Source: Bactrocera neohumeralis
Taxonomy: Eukaryota > Arthropoda > Insecta > Diptera > Tephritidae
DNA: 64,000 nucleotides
Direction: 5' to 3'
NCBI RefSeq assembly: GCF_024586455.1
Contig: NC_065921.1
Coordinates: forward strand, 49,250,574-49,314,573
The translations under genes and the position numbers were made by a program. The notes beneath the pieces are model-generated. The model did no database searches, had not been told where the DNA came from, and worked only from the letters and a program-made list of their open reading frames with translations. Numbering within the stretch: position 1 is the first letter of the stretch; every line of letters starts with the position of its first letter. Shown piece after piece: positions 10,953-22,529 of the stretch.

Positions 10953-11177
10953 GGTGAAGGGCAAAGACCCAATGACATAATTCAGGATAATAATTTCGAA
11001 GAATTGTCATTTGGAACAATATATGAAGGTTAAAAACACACCTGCTCTGAAACGTATACATAGTAAGATAGTACTTTCTGAAATTCGCCGCTTTGACCGT
11101 AGAGCGTCTACTATTCCAAAATTGTTTTACGATTATAAAAAGTAGGAATTAATGCAAATTAAGAATAGTACATCCAT

Positions 11178-11815
11178 TTGTCTACGATAATTTTCAGATC
11201 GCAGCCGAGTTATGGCCCAAAATATGTACATATATTAAACGATAACTTTGTTCAAAGGCTTATTCAGCATGATGATGGTTACAAGGTGTTGAAAGGTGTT
11301 AGAATCTCTCCTGCCCACTGGGAAGCCGAGAAAAAAAGCAATAGCTATGATTCGCCAGTTTGGGCTTCCAACGTTCTTCATTACTTTCGGCTGTGGATTG
11401 AGTGCTTGGTCATTCCCTCTAAAATTGTTGACTCTAAAGATATTTTGGAAGAGGAGGCCAGCAGTTTAACAACCCAGGTATCGCCTAATTTGGTCAGATG
11501 CAGTTACTTGTGCAAGATATTTTGACTACCGCTATCCACAAATCCTTAAGCTTTTCAAAGACAATGCCGGCATTTTTAGACAACATTTTGTTAAAAACTT
11601 ACTGGAGAGTGGAAAACTCCAACAAAGAGGTTCCCCGCATGTACATGGCATGTATTCATCCTTCAATATCCTCAGGCATTCCCTCATGTCATATTTCTAC
11701 AGAAGGTTTGGTTAGTCACATAGAAAATTATTTGGGTTTTCAAAAGCATTACCACAGTCGGTCTTGTACTAGAGAAATAAATGCACCAGCTGAAATTAGG
11801 TCGACCATTTTATGA
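11178..11815 (+). pseudogene. Helentron Rep (HUH nuclease) domain
   Basis: Two overlapping frames cover the Helitron_like_N domain. The first gives VRISPAHWEAEKK; after a frameshift, RQFGLPTFFITFGCG and VTCARYFDYRYP follow. Then QQRGSPHVHG supplies the His-x-His of the HUH metal site. HUH Reps nick single-stranded DNA and link covalently through tyrosines to start rolling-circle transposition. At least two frameshifts break the domain. Confidence 0.7.
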
Positions 11816-11826
11816 GTTCATTGGCA

Positions 11827-12197
11827 GGTAAATCTCGGAATAGGTGGGCGACACTTCACTCAATATTCTCTTTGCTTGAATAGAGAGTTAAAGCCTCTTA
11901 GCAATGACATATGTATGTATGTATCGGGTGATTTTTTAAGCGCTTGATAACTTTTTTTTTTAAAAAAACGCATAAAATTTGTAGAAAAAAGTCGTTTGAT
12001 ATATACAATATACCATCGTTACAATTCTACACCTTTATCCAATCCAAGTTCCTTGAAAGTTCTTCTTTACGCACCTACAGGTAAATCAGCATTCGGAATA
12101 GGTGGACTGACACTTCACTCAATATTCTCTTTGCCTGTTAATCAGTTGAATAGAGAGTTAAAGCCTCTTAGCAATGACATATGTATGTATGTAGTTA
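11827..12197 (+). repeat. Internal direct duplication in the Helentron helicase
   Basis: The stretch at about 11833-11919 is repeated at about 12079-12193. Both contain GACACTTCACTCAATATTCT, then TAGAGAGTTAAAGCCTCTTA and GCAATGACATATGTATGTAT. The first copy lacks part of the unit. Between them lies an unrelated AT-rich spacer of about 80 bp. Confidence 0.8.
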
Positions 12198-12530
12198 ATT
12201 CATTATATTCCAGACTTCTCGATTTAAAATTAATCATAATTGATGAAATATCGATGGTAGGTAGTCGTATGTTCAGCTCTGATCTCAAGATTAAAACAAA
12301 TTTTCAAAACAGACAGCCCCTTCGGTGGTATACCGATCATAGCGTTTGGTAATTTGAAGCAACTCTCACCTGTTGAAGATAGGTGGATATTCTCTTCTAA
12401 TCCCAATGATGCATATAGCACTTTTAAGGGAACTTTGTGGGAGTTATTCAAATATTTTTAATTAACTGTAATAATAAGGCAAAGAGAGGATCAGGCCTTT
12501 GCTGTTGGATTAAACCATATGGCATCTGGT
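11996..12530 (+). pseudogene. Helentron Pif1-like helicase
   Basis: The frame 11996-12352 carries a Walker A-like APTGKSAFGIGGLTLHS and a Walker B LKLIIIDEISMVGS. After a frameshift, FGGIPIIAFGNLKQLSPVED continues with the next helicase motif. Such helicases unwind DNA during Helitron transfer. Later scraps near 12590 (LFWSNEETNNFNALKLSRIP in another frame) extend the C-terminal part. Confidence 0.75.
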
Positions 12531-12999
12531 ACCATGACAAATGACATACATATCATTAATTGAAACTAGTTACATTTACATTTATTTTGGTCCAATGAAG
12601 AGACAAATAATTTCAATGCCCTTAAACTCAGTCGAATCCCAACTGAGGCTATCCTTTCAACTGCTAAAGACTCAGTTAAAAGGAATTGGTATAAGTGAAA
12701 ATGATAATATTTTGGAAAGGGTTAAACTTTCCAAACCTTCTGAAACGCAGAGTCTGCGCTATGAGTTGACATCGAAAACCACCACGCCAAAAATATGATT
12801 ACAGTGAAAATAAATACGCAACTGGACAACTTATGAAAATTGATTTCCATTATTCTTTTCCATCAATTTTATGGATTAAATTCCTGGAACTGAATCTGAC
12901 CCTGTATTTAGAGAACTGACGGAATTGAACACAAATATCGCTCTGATAATAAGTTTCAATTTTATGATTTCCCGAACATCAGGACATCAAATTTTATTC

Positions 13000-13686
13000 C
13001 TAATGTCTAGAGTCTCCACGCCCACATTAATGATATAAAAGGCGACTGCCTGATCTTCAGGTATTTTATGTTTTGGAGTTATGCCTGTGGAATTTTTCAT
13101 ATACCAGGATTTACTCCAATTAAGGAGCTGAGGATAAATAGCAAGGAGACAAACAACTGGAATAAACGGGGCATTATAATAAATGCAAAGCATAGTATTG
13201 CCAGCTTTATAGAACAAAAAACTGTAAAGAAAATTTATTCTGGCAGCAAAGTTTTAGAAGCAGTTTTGTTTAAATCTTTCATTATTAATATTCTGGTTCT
13301 ATATAGAAATTCATTTTTTTTCCTGTCAGGCATTTAATTGCAGAACTTCAGGAAGTTCTTACTTCTGAGTTATGCAATCAAAATGTCCTAATTGTTGGGG
13401 ATTTTAACATTTGTCTAAAGTCTACAGGAGCTACAATAAAAAATCTTCTCCAAGAAAAAAGCTTTAGTTCCCTGCTTGGTGCAGCATATTCAACTACACC
13501 TGCAGGTACGCAAATTGATTGGGCATTTTCAAACATGGATCCTTCCTATATTAATGCAATTACTTATGAGACATCTAGCTGCCATGACAGTATTTGTGTC
13601 TCTATTTCAAACAAAAGTTTTCCGAACTTTGACTTAATTGATCTAGTTGAAATGGATTTGACTGATGAGAACACTAATGAAACTTA
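13000..13686 (+). pseudogene. Helentron AP-type endonuclease domain
   Basis: Fragments in two frames resemble an exonuclease-endonuclease-phosphatase fold: FHIPGFTPIKELRINSK and a region around KVLEAVLFKSF, then VLIVGDFNICLKS with the GDFN catalytic motif, TPAGTQIDWAFSN, and a terminal SSCHDSICV. The frame ends with TAG at 13685-13687. Position after the helicase fits a Helentron rather than a LINE, because no reverse transcriptase follows. Confidence 0.7.
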
Positions 13687-13690
13687 GACT

Positions 13691-14049
13691 GCAAATAGTT
13701 GAAGTTCATAATACCAAAACAGAGTTTTATTTTGTTTTTTCTTTCCAATAAAATGGCCTTAATAATTTTCAAAAGTTATATAGTAAATATTGATTGTTAA
13801 GGCAAAAAGGTTTAGATGAGGCGCGGAAGTAAATTGTCTCGGGCCAGTATTTGCTTCGCTATTTCAAACAAAAGTTTTCCGACTTAGTGCAATAGTTCTT
13901 GCTTTGTTTTCAACCATAAAGACATTATAATGGTATAGCAATTCGCGACAGGATTGAAAAAAATTAATAGTTAAAAAAAACACCCTAACACACATATATT
14001 TTTTATATTATATATTAACATACTCAGTCTTTATATAACCCTGGTCGAG
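13691..14049. other. No gene; short duplication of Helentron sequence
   Basis: Around 13846-13890 a 45-bp stretch (CTATTTCAAACAAAAGTTTT in the middle) repeats sequence from 13588-13634 inside the endonuclease scrap. Nothing else is recognisable. Confidence 0.55.
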
Positions 14050-14754
14050 ACCAATGGTGCTTGGCTAGGCCAAGTGGTGTTTACACACATTTGTATGGAA
14101 ATACGTGTTGTATTTACGCTCATATATGTACAATATAGATACATTTTTGAAATTTCTAGATTTGGTTGAAATCAAATTGACTGCCTTGTTCAGTTCACGC
14201 TTGGCGTGGCAATAGCGTTCACAAAAAATGTAACATTTTGAGAAAAAATACATTTTTTCTTAACCTTTTAAAACGCTCTAGCGGCTAAAGTATTTGACCT
14301 AGGTGGGTCAAATTAATTGCATAGGTTAGGTAATTTAAAGAGCTTTCAGGAAATGTATAAAGGCCCCACCGGGGCGTGGCAATAGGCGAAAATGGGTTTT
14401 CACCATGTCCCCCCTTTTGTTTCACTACAGTTGGGGGGTATGGGGCCGGGGGGGATCACAACCATTTTGCGAGTTAGTTCACCCCTGGAGCCCTCAACCT
14501 CCCCTCTATCCCTACCAGGGGCATGGCAATAGCGTTCACAAAAAATGTAACATTTTGAGAAAAATTACATTTTTCTTAACCTTTAAAACGCTCTAGCGGC
14601 TAAAGTATTTGACCTAGAAAAACATATACGTACAAACCAATTTGGACATGTAACGAATATGAAAACAGATAAATCAACCGTGCGAAGTGATAGAAACATA
14701 CCAAAGTTCATATATTTTCATACAAAATATGGGGTCTAGCCAAGCACCATTGGT
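14050..14754. mobile_element. Inverted-repeat element with internal direct repeats
   Basis: Perfect 19-bp inverted ends ACCAATGGTGCTTGGCTAG (14050-14068) and its complement (14736-14754) bound a 705-bp non-coding element. Inside, a block of about 95 bp is directly repeated at 14207-14302 and 14524-14617, both containing ACGCTCTAGCGGCTAAAGTA. Between the blocks is an unusually GC-rich stretch with G runs near 14440. No clear target duplication, so no superfamily is assigned. Confidence 0.7.
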
Positions 14755-16285
14755 GCACTAAGGTGTAACATTATAATATCATTTTTTCGTCCTTTTCGAT
14801 ACGATATCCTTGAATTTATTTTCTGAATTCTATAGACAATAAAATTCTAGGAAGCTACCTGGAAGCGCAAGTCATTTGCTACACTCTAAATATATTTAAA
14901 TAACATTTAAAAACAAAATATGCCTGGCCAGACACGAGGGTCTCTATGAGGGATAAATATATAAAACTACCTCAAGCTGTTTGGGCGTATATCCTAAAGC
15001 TCATTTTCATTAAAGTCAATTTTATAACACGAAAATTATCATCTTTCATTGGAACACCACTTTCTTCAATGTCGAGTCTTCGACAGGTTATACAGTCGAA
15101 ATTAGCTTTTTTTTTGTTTTCAACAAAATTTAATTCTACAAGAATTCATGGTAACGAAAACAAATTTATTATTCTAATTTCAATCTGTTATTTCAAATGG
15201 TGTAATGAATTTTAGGTTGTGCTTTCTCTCATTATAGAAATACGAAAGTATGTAATATAACCATTGATACTGCAAAGACAAATTGCGAAGTAAAACTAAC
15301 GTAACGGTAATTAATTTCAGGTAAGCGTAATAAAATTTGTTGTGCGTTACTGTAAGGTTATTTATCTAAGGTGAAAGCAGAAAATGTACATACATAATTA
15401 ATTGTGCATTCATGTAATGAATTCTTCAAAATGTTTAGTTAGATATTCAAAAATATCTCCCTAATTTTTTTTTTTCAAAATTCAAATTATTTCCGAAGTT
15501 ATAGCAGCACAAAATTTAAATTATAATTTGTAATATTTTTAAAAAATTAACATTAACAAACTTAGCGAAAAAATCGACGTTTACTTTCGACTAACCGCCA
15601 TTTTAAGAAAAAAAATTCAGTTTAAAGCTTCTTCAGTTAGTGGCATTATGATGACGAGGACACGGTCCGTTTTCCCCCTTCTACTTTGAAAAAATATATT
15701 TATATATGTACATACAATATATAAAATGGATACTAAGAACAAAGTGTATTCAACAAAGGGAAATAAGCGTATTAGTTAATTTTCCTTTACGCTTACTTGA
15801 TAAGTATATTGTCAACGATTTAATTTATTCAAGAATTAAAATTTTGAAATTCAAAAGTAAGCAAATTGCAAAGGAGAAAAAATATTTATTTAATAAATAA
15901 AAGAAAATGTCGAATACCTGCTGCTTGTGAAAACAACTTGTACAAGGAACTTCCCAATGTTTTGTGCTCCAACTGACAATTCGCAACGAGGCGAATGGGA
16001 AAAAGTATATGGCGAACAACTCAGTTTATCATCGAGAATATGTGGGTTAAATTTTAAGGTGAAGGAAATTAAATAATATCCCCTTAAAAGAAGACACTTC
16101 GTTAAAATGACTTCATACTCTTGAAGAAAACAAAAAAGAAATCCTCATCTTTTGATAAATAGAAATTTTACGTTCTTACGAATGATTAGCTTTAAGACAA
16201 ACTTGTTTGCTAGAAAATTATTACAAGTGGCCGGAAGCTATACATGCTACGCTGTATGCTATATCGATTACGTTTCTTAAGTATA
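14755..16285. other. No recognisable gene
   Basis: AT-rich; open frames of up to 89 codons show no domain. A short stretch near 15470 (AAATTCAAATTATTTCCGAA) weakly resembles the interior of the TTAA-flanked MITE at 45.2 kb and may be an old relic of it. Confidence 0.5.
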
Positions 16286-16740
16286 TGAGAACCGCAGTTG
16301 GAGTGGTTCTTAAAGCAACTTTTGCAAGGCGAGGCTTTTGAACAATAGTTTTCAGGGTTGCCGATGTGTTCTGCGCACACACTTTTTGAATTCCTTTAGG
16401 AGAACATTATACTCATTGCAACAGTCCTCGCCTTCCGCTAGCTTGGCCAAGTTGTAAAATTCCTCTACTCTACGTCTGTAAGACCCAAGCTCCTTGCTTC
16501 ACCAACGGATTTTCGTTTTATGCTTGAGCCTCAGCGTAGGATGGGCGTATTGAAAAGGTGCATTCATGAAAAATACATTCACGCCGCTTTCAATCTCTTC
16601 ATGTGATTTAGACACGCAAGGTTTAAGTCCCTTGCCCAATAGGATCTGAACGTCGAGAGACCAGTTTGTGTTTCTAGGATTCCTCCTCACTTGTTGACTG
16701 ACTTTTGCAACCAATTTAAGAGTAGATTCTCTACTTTGTA
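16286..16740 (-). pseudogene. LINE polyprotein fragment between endonuclease and RT
   Basis: Minus-strand frame 16714-16499 reads QQVRRNPRNTNWSLDVQ and LRLKHKTKIRW. After a stop it continues as SKELGSYRRRVEEFYNLAK, then CCNEYNVLLKEFKKCVRR. This R-N-P-R-x-T-N-W and W-x-x-E-L-x-x-x-R-R pattern is typical of the linker between endonuclease and reverse transcriptase in I/Jockey/R1-type LINEs. No flanking domain survives. A truncated, dead fragment. Confidence 0.55.
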
Positions 16741-17059
16741 AAGAGCGTTATATCTGGGACGTTTCTGGAGGTGGATCCTATATAGGTAGGTATTAAGTTT
16801 TCACACGATTTTATCTATTTTAGGCACAAGATGCCTAACATTGGACTCTTAATGTAATTACTATAACCCACATATTTGCCAATATATTCGGCTGGCTTTA
16901 GCCGGAAGTTCGAAAATCTTTCAATTATTTCCCATACTCGGTATCTGGGGCCTTGAACAGTAGATTTTAGCAATTTTTTTTCATTAGGTAACGCATCTAT
17001 CTGGATACATTGATTGGTTTTTAGTTTCTATACTAGAAGAGAAAGAATCAGATGAAATT

Positions 17060-17340
17060 AAAAATTGTAAGTAAAAATGAAAGTAGGAGTGCTTTTTATA
17101 TTTTGTACTGAATTTAGTTGAAATTGGTCCATAAGGTTCCAAGGTATGAGTTTTCACCAAAAGGTGTGCGTTGTTACACCCATCTGGGGTGTAAAATTTT
17201 GCGACTATGGCAATGTTATTATTATAGCAGTTGCAGTTTAGGAGAAATGTACATTAAATCTTTTTGCGGGCAGGACCACGCTTCCTTTGTAAATTTTTTC
17301 AAGCCCTAGATGTCTCTTCCTAATACAATTCGTTCTACTA
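17060..17340 (+). repeat. Degenerate copy of dispersed repeat family B
   Basis: By eye this aligns, with many mismatches, to about 63700-63960. The correspondence includes GAAATTGGTCCATAAGGTTC with GTCGAAATCGATTAGTCGGG, the ACCAAAAGGTG / ACCAAAAAGTGG block, and AGAAATGTACATTAAATC with AGATATGCACATTAAACT. Surrounding sequence (16741-17059 and 17341-18306) holds nothing I recognise. Confidence 0.6.
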
Positions 17341-18306
17341 AATCACAGCCTTTTATCTTATTGTGGATATTAGTACTCGTATAGGTTTTCAATTAATAAC
17401 GTTTTGTGAACTTAGGCTCGATTTCGCTCATCTGCAATACTGTGGTTTCATCAATTGGTTATTAAAAGAGAAATATAAAATGGAAACGCATCATCGCAAT
17501 ATGTTGCTTACGTGTTAAGCTTACTACATGTTAAATGGGACTAACTAATGTGCACAAACAAACATACGTATAACTGCGTGAGCGAAACATAGCGTTAGTA
17601 AAAGTTTACAAAGCAAACGCAAGCAAACACAATGCAAATATAATTATTAACTGCATTGAGGTGAATGTCTTCAAATGCTTAACTTTGAATATTAGACATA
17701 TGTACATATAAGAAGAAATAGAAATAGCAAAAAATACATAAGAACATATGGTCAAAGTATGCACTTGTTCGCAATCGGTCACCCAACAAATACTATACAA
17801 AAATTCACAAAAGGTGCAAGAATTCTTTATTTTCTAAATTTGAAATTAAATTGGTACGACATCCGTTAATGTTTTTTAATATTGATGTTATTTTTTTAAA
17901 ATGATTAAAAAATTCTGAAAATGGTAACGGCGCAAAGCAAAGAATTTGAGGCAAATAAGAAGAAACGACAAACATTTTAAGTAGAGCACATATTAAAACC
18001 AAAGGAGAACTACCCACATTTAAGTCAGTGCAATATTGTGGTCCTGGAAGGAAAGTTTATTAAAATAGTTCAATATAGCACGCCGTTGCTGGAGTCTAAT
18101 TGGACCGGATTTTCTTCCTCAACAAGGCAATGCGCTAGTTAATTTTTACCATGAGTAAAAATGAGTCAAAAGAATACGAGTATATTTTGAGCTGTACCGA
18201 AATGTGTACTCTTTATTTATACTCTTAAGACTAACTTATTACATGGTTCTTACTTCTATTTATACTAACTAGTATGTTTACTTATTACTAGTTGATAGTT
18301 TGTTAA

Positions 18307-19353
18307 TAGTGCCCATACACGAGCACACAAGTGCGTTCGACCGGTATGAATTCGTTTGCCCATACACGACACACAAATCCATTTTGCGTTCGTTCTTCAC
18401 AGAGTTAACATGTGCGACAGGCAAGAGGAACATTTCTTGGAATTTATTTCTAATGTAGCATTTTTATCTATTTCATTGTATTTTGTTAATAAGTTATTCC
18501 AACTTTTATTTTTCTTACACTATGTATGTATATGTATGAGCGCTTAGGCAAAAAGCGAAAACTTTGAAGCGTGATTTCTCGGTTTTTCATTTTTACGATT
18601 ATTCTTAATTGGCGGGCAGGATAGAAAAAAAAACTAAACGTCGTATGGAATGTAGGGCAAAGTTTATTATCATTGACATAAAATTATCTTATATTTAAAC
18701 TAAAAAAAATATTAAGAAAAGTCAAGTTTTAACATATTTTTAAACAGCATAAAGTAAAATTCTTTTGATCAAAAGCCACTATTTATTCAATTTTTAATAA
18801 AATTTAAAATTTTACACCTTTTTTGGAATTTTCTTAGTTTAACTAAAAGATAAATTAATAACAAATATGAATCTCTTTGATTTTTGTGTTTCCGATAGAA
18901 ATTGCGACCTGCATCCTGCCCACCGTCCGAAAAATGTACATGCGAGATGCATCGGGTAATTGCTTCCCAAAGGCAGAATATCAAAGAGTTCGTATCCAAG
19001 AAATTTGTGAAAGATGTTCAAATATATAACTATAAAGCCTAGAAATTTCGCTTGGATCAATTATTTCTTTCCCTCCCAAAAAAATCCTCAAAAAAATCGA
19101 TTTTTTGAGGCCTCGAAAGCAGGCTCTCCCCTTAACACTTGCCATTGTCCGCGATCTTCACTGTTCGGCGACACGAGAGAAATGAGATTTTGTGCGCCGA
19201 CAACACCATACACGATAAACATGTTCGCGCACCGATCGTAAAAAATCAAACATTTTCGCGAACATGGATCGGTACGCGAACAAGCCCATACACGATAAAC
19301 CGCAAGCGCACACATACCGATCGAACGCACTTGTGTGCTCGTGTATGGGCGCT
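18307..19353. mobile_element. 1.05-kb element with ~40-bp inverted ends and subterminal repeats
   Basis: The left end GCCCATACACGAGCACACAA and the right end TTGTGTGCTCGTGTATGGGC mirror each other. The arms extend about 40 bp with one or two mismatches. The core CCATACACGA recurs at about 18359, 19204 and 19281, typical of transposase-binding subterminal repeats. TTAA flanks both ends (18303-18306, 19354-19357), one base off perfect symmetry. A perfect palindrome lies near 19086-19110. Open frames inside are shadows of the repeats. Superfamily unknown. Confidence 0.75.
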
Positions 19354-19357
19354 TTAA

Positions 19358-20040
19358 GCTATTTTATTTGTTTAGCTTTGTTTACATATACTATATTGTT
19401 TGCTTAGATACATTTGCTTTGTTTTAAGATAAGGTTGTTGTGGTATTCAAACTCAATGTAGTTTTGATACTTGTTTGTTTAGGATTGTTTGTTGCAGTGA
19501 TAGTGCATTTCAATTGTTCGAAATCAAGGTTGTTTTGATGCATTCTATTTACTGAAACAAAAGGTTGTTTTAATGTTTGTTACTATTATAAGGAATACGT
19601 TCCTTAACTCGCTCATTGTTACTCCAAAAGTCATCACCGACTGTTTAAAAAATTAAAATGTGGGTCTGTTGAAGTGGTCTCCTCAAATCCCAGAATTGTG
19701 ACGAATTTGGTTGCTGGGGCAATCCTAAAGATGCGTATAACGAGATACCACAAAACCTGGTTGCATGAAGGATCTATAGTATTTGAAAAAAATTTCTTAA
19801 AAATTAGTGTTTGCTCGTCAACTTCATCCAACAACGATTGGGTCAACTAGCTACGCGAAATTATGGATATTGTGGGTATTAAACATGAGATAACTTATCT
19901 TTTCTACATGAAAATTACCGTATGTTCTCTTTTTATTGAATGAATGAATTTTCTTTTTGATTTAAAAATACTTTCAATTTATGCTTCGAAATATAATCTC
20001 AATAAAACATAATTTTATCTAAGAACATATAATCTTTAAA
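19358..20040. other. No recognisable gene
   Basis: T-rich stretch with repeated AAGGTTGTT-type words (about 19431, 19527, 19562). No coding domain or terminal repeat supported. Confidence 0.5.
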
Positions 20041-20879
20041 ATTTTATCCACCTCACTTTTTTAAACTCTTGCTACCAGTTGCTACAGAGTATTATAGTTT
20101 TATTCACTTAACGATTGTACATATCACCTAAAACTAAGCGAGATAGTTAAAGGGTTATGTATATATAAATGATCAGGATGACGAGAAAAGTAGAAATCCG
20201 GTTTACTGTCTGTCTATCCGTCTGTCCGTCTGTCCGTGCAAGCTGTAACTTGAGTAAAAATTGAGATATGATAAAACTTGGTATAAACTTTCCTTCGTAC
20301 AACTGCCAGGCCCACAATTCACCATTAACCGAAACCCTATAAAGTACCATAACTAAGCACCGCAATAGCAAGGGGCACCTGTGGGTAAAATTATTTAAAA
20401 CGTGGGAATAGCCATGCCTTCTAATAAGTTTTATGTACGTATGTATCTCCTAAACCACTTAAGCTACAACAACAAAAATTTTTAAGTTCACTCCCCATAT
20501 AACGGTACTGTTGAAAACTACTAAAAGCGGTATAAATCAATAACTAGACACGTCAGAGACATTAAATTTTACCTCCGAGATGGTCTAAGAGAGTCTTACG
20601 GTGGCCAGTGTCAAAATTGGACGATGGGGTGGCCACACCCACTTTTTTGGTGAAATTTACAAATCTCGGGACTCGACCAAACCAATTTCAAAAAAATGTA
20701 GTCCGTGGCATTCTTTTTACATGTGAAGCAATTAATATAACAGGATAAAACTGTACACGAATAATTTCTCTAGTGTATGCCACCTTATGACCAATTGTTT
20801 ACATCCAATTGAAACTGTTCAAACTCCTAGGTACCGAATATTTAGACCCCGGTACATATAAGGTACATATATGTATATC
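20041..20879 (-). repeat. Dispersed repeat family B, inverted copy
   Basis: The complement of about 20600-20870 aligns with about 63465-63780: TACCGGGGTCTAAATATT, GGTACCTAGG, GGTCATA-GGTGGCATACACT and ATTATTCGTG are shared. The 20150-20400 part (complement GCTTAGTTATGGTACTTTAT, then a run of CTGTCCGTCTGTCC words) resembles 33500-33550 of family A. This suggests A and B are branches of one family, recognisable by GGGCGTGG / CCACGCCC blocks. Non-coding. Confidence 0.75.
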
Positions 20880-21797
20880 AAAAAGTGCCAAAGTAAAGGA
20901 CTTTTTGAATATAACGCCCCCTGTTGCCACCATCTATACGTTGACTGCTATCTATATCGATTGTCCAGTAAGGATTTAATGACATTTCAATATTTTGACA
21001 TTGGAAGTGAAGTTATTGCGTTTTAAACGTCAGTATGTGTGTGTTGTCGGTGCGAAAATGAGCTTCGAACAAAGAGCCAACATTAAATTTTGTTTTTAAA
21101 TTGTTAAAACTTTTACCGAAACGTTGCAATTGATGAAACAAGTTTATGGTGATGATTGCCTATCCCGTAGCAGAGTGCACGAGTGGTTTCAACGTTTTCA
21201 AAGGATATAAATGACGATCAACATGTGGGCCAATCAAAATCCGTGATCACCGGAAAACCCATTGAAACTGTACGTGAATTCATCAAAATTCAGCAGAAAT
21301 CATCATTGAAATTCATGGAAATGGAACTGATCATCTCCAAAACATCGATTTAACGCATTTTGACCGAACATTTGGGCTTACGATTATGTGCACGGTTCGT
21401 TCCGCACAAATCGACTGACGACCAAAAAATGTTCAGAAACCAACATTCGAAGGACATGTTATGACCGATTATTTGACCAAAAATAAAATTTTAACCATTA
21501 ACCACTCCCCGTGTTCACCTGATGTAACCGTGCGACTTCTTCCTTTTCAGAAAAATGCATTTGCCCATGAAAGGAAAGCGTTATGCAGACGTAGAGGCCA
21601 TTCAAAAGGCTTGCACCGGCATACTGGCTGCCATACCGGCCAACGAGCTAAAACACTCGTTCGACATGCTTTGGACCGTGCAAAAAGCTGTATTGAAGCA
21701 AAAGGAGACTATTTTGGATAAAATAAATTAATTTGACCGAAAAAACCATTTGTTCTGTTTTTTTTTTAAGTCCTGTTTACTTTGGCAAGCACCTTGT
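20880..21797 (+). pseudogene. Mariner element (copy 2), most complete
   Basis: Left end near 20880 (AGTGCCAAAGTAAAGG) mirrors the right end (GTTTACTTTGGCAAGCACCT). The transposase begins near 21058 (MSFEQRANIKF). The helix-turn-helix CLSRSRVHEWFQRFQ is readable. A segment including the first catalytic Asp is deleted, and the rest resumes as YLTKNKILTINHSPCSPD (frame 21461-21721). Multiple stops and frameshifts; inactive. Same family as 7.9 kb and 47.0 kb. Confidence 0.8.
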
Positions 21798-21914
21798 ACA
21801 TATGTATATAACTGAAATTAAGAAATAATCCTTCTCTTCTAATAGTATGTCAGTACGTCAAAAATGGGCTGAATAGGACCAATACTTCTCTTAGCTCCCA
21901 TATCACTACATACA

Positions 21915-22060
21915 TATTATAAAACAAAGTCACTTTTTCTGTCCTTATGTCCCCTTAAATGTTTAGATCTTGAAAACTAAGCAACTGATTTTGATGCGGT
22001 TTTTTTTAATAGATAGAATGCTTGAAGAGGAAGGTTTATGTCATTATAATGTGAAGAAAT
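21915..22060 (+). mobile_element. Possible Helitron-like terminal fragment
   Basis: The words ACATATTATAAAACAAAGTC, TGATTTTGATGCGGTTTTTT and GAAGAGGAAGGTTTATGTC occur in the order I know from ends of insect Helitron-like repeats. No open frame follows. Identification rests on recall of the word order only, so it is weak. Confidence 0.35.
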
Positions 22061-22529
22061 ATATAAAGAGGGCGTGGCACTCGGACAAAATGTGGTAAAA
22101 AACCATACATTTTTTGATTACACAGCCATACATCATAAAAGAGTCCACCGATTAAAATGAAACTTACTTGAAGTTAAACTTTGAAATATTTACTTTCGTT
22201 CTGCACCAAAAAAATAGTTGATTCATTTCTTATTTAACCAAAATTGTTTAAACAAGAGCAGCACTTTTTCCAAAAAAACTGGGGTCGAATCGTTACATCC
22301 GTGCACGGATCGGCAAACATACGAAAGAAAATTACGTGATACGTCAATCGTATGCGATGATTGGCATTATGACATACGATAACAAACGGATCGTAATATA
22401 TTTTCAATTCACAATAGTTTTTAAATTCCACATTGCTTTGGATCGTATTTTTAGGTCACAATAGATGTGGAACTGTCAAAACTGTTGCGAAATTTTCAAT
22501 AAACTAACAAAAGCTAATTAAATATCAAA

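Larger units (their letters stand above)
9380..13690 (+). mobile_element. Decayed Helentron (Rep, Pif1-like helicase, endonuclease)
   Basis: Domain scraps occur in the order expected of a Helentron-type rolling-circle transposon: Arg-rich N-terminus and zinc-like segment, HUH Rep domain, Pif1-like helicase, then an AP-type endonuclease. All are on the + strand with many frameshifts and stops. An endonuclease after the helicase separates Helentrons from canonical Helitrons. Both termini were searched by eye without success. Confidence 0.75.

Noticed and set aside
18787..19357. Overlapping frames in the CCATACACGA element
   Set aside because: They arise from inverted ends read on both strands; composition does not look like coding sequence.
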